Origin: Oscillospiraceae bacterium
GTDB lineage: Bacteria > Bacillota > Clostridia > Oscillospirales > UBA929
Direction: 5' to 3'
Assembly: GCA_009782385.1 (NCBI GenBank)
Contig: WRJE01000001.1
Coordinates: 1-64,000, forward strand
Length of the DNA: 64,000 nt
Shown piece after piece: positions 56,904 through 64,000 of this stretch. Each line of letters opens with the position of its first letter. Positions within the stretch are counted from its first letter, which is position 1. The position numbers and the translations under genes were made by a program. The notes under the pieces are model-generated. The model was not told the origin of the DNA. It ran no database searches and worked only from the letters and a program-made list of their open reading frames with translations.

Positions 56904-57736
56904 ACCCATTTATTCAAATTGAAAACATAACATATAAATACCGCAACGAAGAGCTTGCGCTTGACGGTGTATCGCTCGGCATAGAAAAAGGCTCGTTTGT
57001 CGCCATAGTCGGTCATAACGGCTCGGGCAAATCCACACTGGCAAAGCATCTCAACGCCATCCTGCTCCCAACCTCCGGGCGCGTGCTGATAAACGACATG
57101 GATACATCCGACCCCGCAAACACGATAGAGATACGGCGCACTGTCGGCGCGGTGTTCCAAAACCCCGACAATCAGCTCGTTGCGGCGGTCGTTGAGGAGG
57201 ATGTGGCTTTCGCGCCCGAAAATCTGGGCGTTCCGCCGTCTGAAATACGCGAGCGCGTTGACAAGGCGTTGAAAGACGTTGGTATGTACGACTACCGTGA
57301 ACACGCCCCGCACAGATTATCCGGCGGTCAGAAACAGCGCGTGGCAATCGCCGGGGTTATAGCAATGCGCCCCGGGTGCATTGTTTTTGACGAACCGACC
57401 GCCATGCTCGACCCATCCGGGCGGCGCGAGGTATTGGCGACAATCGGCAAACTCCGCGATACTTACGGGATTACAATGATATTGGTAACACACCACATGA
57501 ACGAGGCGGCTCTCGCCGACCGCCTTATCGTGATGAATAGAGGCAAAATCTTTCTTGACGGTACGCCGGAAGAGATATTTTCGCAGGTGGACAGGCTTGC
57601 CGAAGCGGGCATGAACCCGCCGCACACCGTAATGCTGCTACACAGGCTGAAAGAGGCGGGATGGGACATCCCTGACGGCGCGCTGACACATGACGGCTGC
57701 GCCGAAGCGATACGAACGGCATTGGGGGTGCGCTGA
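56900..57736 (+). CDS. ecfA1: ECF transporter energy-coupling ATPase EcfA1
   Basis: GHNGSGKSTLAKHLNAILLPTSGRV, LSGGQKQRVAIAGVIAMRPGCIVFDEPTAMLDPSGR. Confidence 0.93.
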   Translation: MNPFIQIENITYKYRNEELALDGVSLGIEKGSFVAIVGHNGSGKSTLAKHLNAILLPTSGRVLINDMDTSDPANTIEIRRTVGAVFQNPDNQLVAAVVEEDVAFAPENLGVPPSEIRERVDKALKDVGMYDYREHAPHRLSGGQKQRVAIAGVIAMRPGCIVFDEPTAMLDPSGRREVLATIGKLRDTYGITMILVTHHMNEAALADRLIVMNRGKIFLDGTPEEIFSQVDRLAEAGMNPPHTVMLLHRLKEAGWDIPDGALTHDGCAEAIRTALGVR

Positions 57737-57737
57737 T

Positions 57738-58598
57738 ATGTACCTCTCCACCGAAAACCTCACGCATACTTACGGCGCGGGAACGCCGTTTGAACGCCGC
57801 GCGTTGGACGGCGTTAACTTCAGCGTTGAACTCGGCGAAATGCGCGGCATAATCGGGCATACAGGCTCGGGTAAATCCACACTTATACAGCACTTGAACG
57901 GCTTGTTAAAACCCGGTTCAGGGCGCGTTCTTCTCGATGGCAAGGATGTCTGGGAGGGCAGCATACGCGAACTGCGTTTCAAAGTCGGATTGGTGTTCCA
58001 ATACCCTGAGTATCAGCTTTTTGAGGAGACAGTAGCGGCGGACATAGCGTTCGGCCCTAAAAACATGGGATTGCAGGGTGCGGAACTCGAAACCCGCGTG
58101 GACGAGGCGTTGGCGTTTGTAGGTCTTGACGAAAGCGTTAAGACTAAATCGCCTTTCGACCTCTCAGGCGGTCAGAAACGCCGCGCGGCAATCGCGGGAG
58201 TTATCGCCATGCGCCCTCAAGTACTTATACTCGATGAACCGACCGCCGGGCTTGACCCTCGCGGGCGTGACGCGCTGTTGGAGCGCATAAAATCCTACCA
58301 CCGCGAGCGCGGCGGCACGGTAATACTGGTAACCCACAGCATGGACGAACTGGCAAAGACAGTTGACAGCGTTACCGTCATGTCAAAAGCCAACATTCTG
58401 CTTGAGGGAACACCGCGCGAAGTGTTCGGGCAAGCCGATGTGCTTGAGCGGCACGGTCTGACCGTACCGGGCGTGACAGCGGTCTTCCGCCGCCTCGCCG
58501 CAATGGGCGTTGACGTTGACCCCTCGGTGCTGACAGTAGATGAAGGTGTAAAATCGTTGTTGGTGTTGAAAAATTCGCAGGGAGGTGATATATCTTGA
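57738..58598 (+). CDS. ecfA2: ECF transporter energy-coupling ATPase EcfA2
   Basis: GHTGSGKSTLIQHLNGLLKPGSGRVLLDG, LSGGQKRRAAIAGVIAMRPQVLILDEPTAGLDPRGR; start at 57738. Confidence 0.93.
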   Translation: MYLSTENLTHTYGAGTPFERRALDGVNFSVELGEMRGIIGHTGSGKSTLIQHLNGLLKPGSGRVLLDGKDVWEGSIRELRFKVGLVFQYPEYQLFEETVAADIAFGPKNMGLQGAELETRVDEALAFVGLDESVKTKSPFDLSGGQKRRAAIAGVIAMRPQVLILDEPTAGLDPRGRDALLERIKSYHRERGGTVILVTHSMDELAKTVDSVTVMSKANILLEGTPREVFGQADVLERHGLTVPGVTAVFRRLAAMGVDVDPSVLTVDEGVKSLLVLKNSQGGDIS

Positions 58599-59602
58599 CC
58601 AATCCTAATTTTATTGATTTATTTGCCGGCATTGGAGGATTTCATCAAGTTTTTACTTCGCTCGGAGCAAATTGTGTATATGCAGGTGACTATAACACAT
58701 CGGCAAGAAAAACTTACGAAACAAATTACGGTTTTGAACCTGATGGAGATATTAGAAAATTAAATCCGCAAAATATACCGGATTTTGATATTTTGTGTGC
58801 CGGCTTCCCATGTCAGCCTTTTTCCATTGCCGGAGTATCTAAGAAAAAATCGCTTGGAATGGAACACGGTTTCGAGGATAAAGAACAAGGAAATTTATTT
58901 TTTGAAATTATCAGAATTATTCAAACCAAAAGACCAAAAATTATGTTTTTAGAAAATGTAAAGAACTTGAAATCTCATGATAATAAAAACACATGGAAAA
59001 TAATCCATCAAACTTTAATTGATAATAATTACTATGTATTTGAAAAAATTATTGACGCTCAATATTATGTTCCGCAGCACAGAGAAAGAATATTCATAAT
59101 TTGTTTTGACAAATATGTTTTCCCTGATATTAACTTTGAGTTCCCTGAATGCCCTCAAAAGAGAATTGTTGAATTGAAAGATATTGTTGAAAAAAAAGTT
59201 GACAGTAAATATACCTTAACTGATAAATTGTGGCAATATTTGCAACTGCATAAAGAAAACAGTCTTAAAAAAGGAAATGGGTTTGGTTTTGGTTTGGTTG
59301 ATTTAGAAAAAGATACAGTTACACGGACAATGAGTGCCAGATACTATAAAGACGGTTCTGAAATCTTAATAAAACAAAAAAATGACAATCCGAGAAGGCT
59401 GACCCCAAATGAGGCAAAACGGCTTTTCGGTTATCCGGAAAATTTTATTATTCCGGTATCTGACTGCCAAGCGTATAAGCAATTCGGAAATACAGTTGTC
59501 ATTCCCGCAATTAGACATATAGCAGAGCGAATATTTGAGACAACGGAAGAATACGCAAAAGGCAACGCCAGGGTTAATTCCGTACAAATGAGTTTATTTT
59601 AG
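58595..59602 (+). CDS. DNA (cytosine-5)-methyltransferase
   Basis: FIDLFAGIGGFHQVF, GFPCQPFSIAG, FLENVKNL, QHRERIFII, QFGNTVVIPAI; TTG start overlaps the ecfA2 stop (TTGA). Confidence 0.95.
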   Translation: MTNPNFIDLFAGIGGFHQVFTSLGANCVYAGDYNTSARKTYETNYGFEPDGDIRKLNPQNIPDFDILCAGFPCQPFSIAGVSKKKSLGMEHGFEDKEQGNLFFEIIRIIQTKRPKIMFLENVKNLKSHDNKNTWKIIHQTLIDNNYYVFEKIIDAQYYVPQHRERIFIICFDKYVFPDINFEFPECPQKRIVELKDIVEKKVDSKYTLTDKLWQYLQLHKENSLKKGNGFGFGLVDLEKDTVTRTMSARYYKDGSEILIKQKNDNPRRLTPNEAKRLFGYPENFIIPVSDCQAYKQFGNTVVIPAIRHIAERIFETTEEYAKGNARVNSVQMSLF

Positions 59603-59614
59603 GGTGGTGAAGTA

Positions 59615-60343
59615 ATGTTAAACCAAGATGAAAGAAAAACAGTAAAGGAAATTGAAAGCAAATACTATATGCCCCCTCTAATCACAAGGTTAAACAACTT
59701 GATTGAAACATATGGATATAAGGACGCTTTTAGATATTTACATCCAATTATTAGAGACGCTCAAAATGAGGTAATTGAAATAATCGAAGAGAGAAAGAAA
59801 CAGGGAATAATAAAAGATGTAAGTCAAGCATCTAAAACTGTTGTGGGAGCTGTCTTTTCAAATTGTATTGAGTATCTTTTTCTTAAAGCCAAAGAAGCAG
59901 GAGAGGTTAGAGCGGATATATATGTAACATCAAAAGTGAAAAAATTCGGAGATATAATTTCAATTATTGTGGACGGGGAAAGCCAAAAACCGGATATGGA
60001 TCTTGTTTTTTATACCCTCGAAGATGAAATACCTAAGAATATGATGATTATTTCTCTTAAAACATCCCTAAGAGAAAGAGCGGGACAGACATATAAATGG
60101 AAACTATTATTAGAAATCGCAACGACAGAAAATCCGATTAAGGATAAATATAATATCGTATACCCGCTTAATAAAACCCCGCTTGTCTGTTTTGCGACTG
60201 TTAATTTCTATAATGAAATAAATAACCCCCAACACAGAGGAATGTTCAAGTTTTTTGACAAATCATTTATTGGAAAACCAATAGACGCAAATTTTATTGA
60301 TAATCTATCAACACTTATTGATTATGTAAATGAGGAGTTATAA
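59615..60343 (+). CDS. Probable type II restriction endonuclease
   Basis: QKPDMDLVFYTLEDEIPKNMMIISLKTSLRERAGQTYKW: PD...SxK core with KTSLRER motif; adjacent to the cytosine methyltransferase. Confidence 0.8.
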   Translation: MLNQDERKTVKEIESKYYMPPLITRLNNLIETYGYKDAFRYLHPIIRDAQNEVIEIIEERKKQGIIKDVSQASKTVVGAVFSNCIEYLFLKAKEAGEVRADIYVTSKVKKFGDIISIIVDGESQKPDMDLVFYTLEDEIPKNMMIISLKTSLRERAGQTYKWKLLLEIATTENPIKDKYNIVYPLNKTPLVCFATVNFYNEINNPQHRGMFKFFDKSFIGKPIDANFIDNLSTLIDYVNEEL

Positions 60344-61131
60344 TGCTTAAAGACGTAACCCTCGGGCAATACTTTCCGGGAAAATCATTTATACATCGGC
60401 TCGACCCTCGTGTTAAACTCGCGTTGGTGACGCTGTTCATCATCGCGCTGTTCGCCGCGAAGGGCATATACGCCTACGCGCTTGTCTTCGCGTGGCTCGC
60501 CTGTGCCGTTACATCGTCAAAACTGTCCCTGACAGTCTTCTTCCGCGGCCTGAAACCCCTCATATTCATCCTCGCGTTCACGGTGATACTCAACGCCCTG
60601 TACACACCCGGCGAACAGCTCGTAAAATGGTGGATTTTTTCCGTAACGCTCGAAGGCCTGCAAATGGGCGGTTTTATGCTCGCAAGAATACTTATGCTTG
60701 TAACCGGGACATTTCTGCTCACATACACAACATCACCCATCATGCTGACCGACGCGCTTGAGCGCGTGATGAGTCCGCTGAAAAATATAAAGCTCCCCGT
60801 TCATGAACTGGCAATGATGATGACGATTGCCCTGCGTTTCATCCCCACACTTATCGAGGAAACCCAAAAAATCATGAGCGCGCAGCAGGCACGCGGCGCG
60901 GATTTTGAAAGCAAGAACCTCATAAAGCGCGTCAAAGCCCTGATACCACTGCTCATACCGCTGTTCATCAGCGCGTTCCAACGCGCCGAGGATTTAGCCG
61001 TTGCCATGGAATGCCGCTGTTACAACGGCGGCGAGGGCAGGACACGTATGCGCGTCATGCGCGTGGAGTTCATTGATTACGCCGCGCTAACCGTAACACT
61101 CGCGCTCTGCGCGGCGGTCATAATCCTATGA
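60343..61131 (+). CDS. ecfT: ECF transporter transmembrane protein EcfT
   Basis: IHRLDPRVKLALVTLFIIALF, QQARGADF, EDLAVAMECRCYNGG. Confidence 0.93.
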   Translation: MLKDVTLGQYFPGKSFIHRLDPRVKLALVTLFIIALFAAKGIYAYALVFAWLACAVTSSKLSLTVFFRGLKPLIFILAFTVILNALYTPGEQLVKWWIFSVTLEGLQMGGFMLARILMLVTGTFLLTYTTSPIMLTDALERVMSPLKNIKLPVHELAMMMTIALRFIPTLIEETQKIMSAQQARGADFESKNLIKRVKALIPLLIPLFISAFQRAEDLAVAMECRCYNGGEGRTRMRVMRVEFIDYAALTVTLALCAAVIIL

Positions 61132-61871
61132 CGCGCAATATTGCTCTGACCCTGCGTTATGACGGCACGCGCTATCACGGCTGGCAGATACAAAAAAACG
61201 TCATAAGCGTGTGCGGCACGGTGCAGAACGCGCTGTCGCAAATCTGCGGGCATGAAGTGAGCCTTATGGGCTGCGGACGCACGGACGCGGGCGTTCACGC
61301 CGAGCGTTACACCGCCAACTTTCGGACAAGCTCAACCATACCCGCCGAACGTCTGCCGTTCGCGCTCAACAGCAACCTGCCCGACGACATCGCCGCCCTT
61401 GACGCGCGTGATGTGGAATACGAGTTCCACTCCGTGTTTTCCTGCGTGCGTAAAGAGTATACCTATCGTCTGTACCATTCCGCCCACCGCGACCCGCTGC
61501 TGGCTACACGTTCCCTGCACTATCCGAAGAAACCTCAACTCGAGGCGTGGCGGAACGCCGCCGAAAACTTTTTGGGAACGCATGACTTCGCCGCCGTCCG
61601 CTCAATGAACAGAAACCCGACCATAAAAAACACAATCAGGACGGTGTACGCTTTTGATGTGTACGAGGAATTTGAGAACCATTTCGCGTTCCGAATCGCC
61701 GCGAACGGCTTTTTATACAACATGGCTCGCGCAATGGTGGGTACTGTCCTCTACGCCGGGTTGGGCAAAATCGAGAGCGTCCCGGAACTGTTGGCATCGC
61801 TGAACCGCACCGCCGCAGGTCCGACCCTCCCCCCCTACGGCTTGTACATGACAAACGCGGAATACCCGTAG
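61128..61871 (+). CDS. truA: tRNA pseudouridine(38-40) synthase TruA
   Basis: LRYDGTRYHGWQIQ, GCGRTDAGVHAERYTANF; ATGA overlap with ecfT. Confidence 0.94.
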   Translation: MTRNIALTLRYDGTRYHGWQIQKNVISVCGTVQNALSQICGHEVSLMGCGRTDAGVHAERYTANFRTSSTIPAERLPFALNSNLPDDIAALDARDVEYEFHSVFSCVRKEYTYRLYHSAHRDPLLATRSLHYPKKPQLEAWRNAAENFLGTHDFAAVRSMNRNPTIKNTIRTVYAFDVYEEFENHFAFRIAANGFLYNMARAMVGTVLYAGLGKIESVPELLASLNRTAAGPTLPPYGLYMTNAEYP

Positions 61872-61911
61872 GGCGGAATATCCGTAGGGCGCAACGCCCT
61901 CGGTGCGCCGT
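61867..61911. repeat. Palindromic elements at the 3' end of truA
   Basis: CCGTAGGGCGGAATATCCGTAGGGCGCAACGCCCTCGGTGCGCCG. Confidence 0.85.
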
Positions 61912-61951
61912 CTCAAACAACATATTTACTTCACAAAAAGGAAAAAATCAA

Positions 61952-62989
61952 ATGGATAACAGGAAACACTATCTTGACAATCTGCGGGCATTTACAATCT
62001 TGCTGCTTTTCCCCTTCCATATTTTTATGATTTATAATAATTGGGGCGAGGAGTTCTATGTCCGCGGCGAAGCTCTGTTGATTACAAGCGAATTTAACTC
62101 AATAGTCAGCTTTTGGATGATGCCGCTGCTCTTCGCGGTTGCCGGCATAAGCTCACGCTACGCGCTGAAAAAACGGAGTGCGGGTGAATACGCAAAAGAA
62201 CGTGTCAGCAAACTGCTTTTGCCTCTGATTTTCGGATTGCTCTTAGTCGTCCCCATACAACCGTACCTTGCGGGGCTATTCTATAACGGGCAAGCTAACT
62301 ATTTCGATTCATTCACAAAAGTCACGGATTTTAGCGGATATGACGGAGCATTCGCTCTCGCGCATTTATGGTTCATTCTTTTTCTGTTTGTGATTTCAAT
62401 GGTGTGCCTGCCTTTTATGATTTGGTATAATAACAAAGGTAAAGGGACACTCGGCGATAAAGTGCCGCTGATATTTGTTATACTAATGGGGCTTCTCCCC
62501 TGTATCGGAAGTCTGGTTAAAATCGGTGGGCAGAGCTTAAAAAGCCCAACGGAGTATTTAGCGTATTTCCTATTAGGATACTTTTTCCTAAGCAATGATA
62601 AATTGCTCGAAAAATTGGATAGATACCGCTTCTTACTGTTGGGATTGACTGTCCTGTATTCCGGGTTCACAAGATTTATCATTGACGGTGAATTTTACGA
62701 AATGGCTTCTTGGCTTTGGATATTGATGATTTTGGGAATGGGCAGACATTATCTCAATTTCAAAGGTAATATCACCGCCTATCTATCAAAATCGTCATTC
62801 GGCATATACATTTTTCATCAGTCGTGGATTGTTATTGCGGCATTCTTTATATTTAAGGTGACAGACAGTCCTGTTCTGCAAATCCCGATAATTTTCCTGT
62901 CGTCAGTTGTTTTAACGTACTTAACATATGAAGTCTGCAAACGGGTGTCCGTTTTCAGCCGGATGTTCGGATTAAAGAAATCCCCGTAG
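61952..62989 (+). CDS. Acyltransferase family 3 membrane protein
   Basis: RKHYLDNLRAFTILLLFPFHIFMIYN, about 10 TM segments. Confidence 0.85.
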   Translation: MDNRKHYLDNLRAFTILLLFPFHIFMIYNNWGEEFYVRGEALLITSEFNSIVSFWMMPLLFAVAGISSRYALKKRSAGEYAKERVSKLLLPLIFGLLLVVPIQPYLAGLFYNGQANYFDSFTKVTDFSGYDGAFALAHLWFILFLFVISMVCLPFMIWYNNKGKGTLGDKVPLIFVILMGLLPCIGSLVKIGGQSLKSPTEYLAYFLLGYFFLSNDKLLEKLDRYRFLLLGLTVLYSGFTRFIIDGEFYEMASWLWILMILGMGRHYLNFKGNITAYLSKSSFGIYIFHQSWIVIAAFFIFKVTDSPVLQIPIIFLSSVVLTYLTYEVCKRVSVFSRMFGLKKSP

Positions 62990-63112
62990 GGGCGGCCGTC
63001 CCGTCCGCCCGCCGAAATTCCCCCGTCCCCCGTAGGGCGCAACGCCCTCGGTGCGCCGTCTCAAATAACGCGACCCCATCCCCCGTAGGGGCGGTCGTCC
63101 CGTCCGCCCGCG
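62985..63112. repeat. Cluster of three palindromic elements after the acyltransferase gene
   Basis: CGTAGGGGCGGCCGTCCCGTCCGCCCG; CGTAGGGCGCAACGCCCTCGGTGCGCCG; CGTAGGGGCGGTCGTCCCGTCCGCCCG. Confidence 0.88.
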
Positions 63113-63158
63113 TCAAATGTAATGTTTCTATAAAATCTACAATTATTGGTGATTGAAA

Positions 63159-64000
63159 ATGTCAGATTACAAAAACGGCAAATGGGCAAAAAAGATTATC
63201 GAGCTTCAAAAGCCGGATGGCAGCTGGGGATATTTTCATAGTTTGTCCATTCCGCAATCCGGGCAAGCGATAACCACGGAGCAAGCAATAAACAGATTGC
63301 GAAGATTAGGCTTTACAAAAGATGACGCGGTGATAAAAAAAGCACTCTCTTATATGCGCGACTGTTTTAAGTCTAAGGCAATACCCGATGGAAAAGAAAA
63401 GCGTATGGACTTTGATATTTTTTTAGACCTTATGCTTGCCGTTTGTATTAGAAAGTTTACCCGCGATGACGTTCTCGCAAATGAAGTTGCCGGAAAATGG
63501 CGTTGTATTGTTGAGGCGGCATTTTCGAGCGGCAAATATGACGGTGACGCATATATCAACACTTTGTATGAGGTGTTTGAACCAAAATACGGCACTGTGA
63601 AAAGACATAAAGAGCTTCTGCGGATAGATTATTATTACCCCATATCACTACTGGCGGGAGAGATAGACTCAAATATTGAAAAAGCGTATTTTGACTATAT
63701 AATGAGTTCCGAAACAGGTTATTATTACGGATATTACGGCGCGATTACACGGCTTCCAAGTAATTTTTGCTCTAAAGAAGCGAGCTTATATTTGGCGGCG
63801 GTTGAGCTTTATTGCGAATATCCGAATAAATATTGCAAAGACAAATTGAAATTTGTCGTTGAATGGCTAAATAATAATAAAAACGCAAGCGGCAGGTGGG
63901 ATATGGGCGCGATTGTAAAAAACGGCACATATTTCCCGCTTTCCGATTCGTGGAGGACATCCGAATCGAGAGAAAAAGACTGCACTTATCGAATACAAAA
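63159..64000 (+). CDS. Partial CDS running off the right edge; prenyltransferase/terpenoid-cyclase-fold-like protein
   Basis: Open frame from ATG 63159: MSDYKNGKWAKKIIELQKPDGSWGYFHSLSIP...YYYGYYGAITRLPSNF; QxxDGSWG-like motif; absent from the ORF track because truncated. Confidence 0.6.
   Translation, partial: MSDYKNGKWAKKIIELQKPDGSWGYFHSLSIPQSGQAITTEQAINRLRRLGFTKDDAVIKKALSYMRDCFKSKAIPDGKEKRMDFDIFLDLMLAVCIRKFTRDDVLANEVAGKWRCIVEAAFSSGKYDGDAYINTLYEVFEPKYGTVKRHKELLRIDYYYPISLLAGEIDSNIEKAYFDYIMSSETGYYYGYYGAITRLPSNFCSKEASLYLAAVELYCEYPNKYCKDKLKFVVEWLNNNKNASGRWDMGAIVKNGTYFPLSDSWRTSESREKDCTYRIQ

Noticed and set aside
56624-57313. 229-aa minus-strand ORF across the RelE/EcfA1 genes
   Set aside because: Antisense to two genes with clear family motifs.
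213-63112. CRISPR array interpretation of the recurrent palindromes
   Set aside because: Copies are dispersed singly or in pairs with no regular spacer length, the stems differ between copies, and no cas genes are visible.

Overview
The window looks like a chromosomal segment from an endospore-forming clostridial Firmicute. Evidence for this is a gerA-type germination operon, SpoIIE-like phosphatases and a B. subtilis-like block yicC-gmk-rpoZ-priA-def-fmt-rsmB-rlmN-prpC-prkC-rsgA. No prophage, CRISPR array, rRNA or transposase gene was recognised. Main contents: (1) an RsbW/SpoIIE/STAS-type signalling cluster that includes a MATE transporter fused to a degenerate HATPase domain, next to two gene fragments (STAS and GHKL kinase tails); (2) the gerAA/AB/AC-type operon; (3) a type IV pilus locus with an apparent PilM-PilN fusion, interrupted by hicBA; (4) tRNA-Leu(TAA) and initiator tRNA-Met; (5) a small gene paired with a retropepsin-like protease gene; (6) housekeeping genes; (7) four toxin-antitoxin modules; (8) an ecfA1-ecfA2-ecfT-truA operon with a DNA methyltransferase/restriction endonuclease pair between ecfA2 and ecfT. 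The most unusual signal is a dispersed family of short palindromic elements (TGTAGGG-[variable self-complementary stem], single or as inverted pairs of about 50 bp), with at least 17 loci. Some lie in-frame inside coding genes (uvrD/pcrA, rsmB, a membrane protein), and others supply the stop codon or C-terminal tail of at least five genes. All calls come from reading the sequence and the supplied ORF translations; no database search was run.
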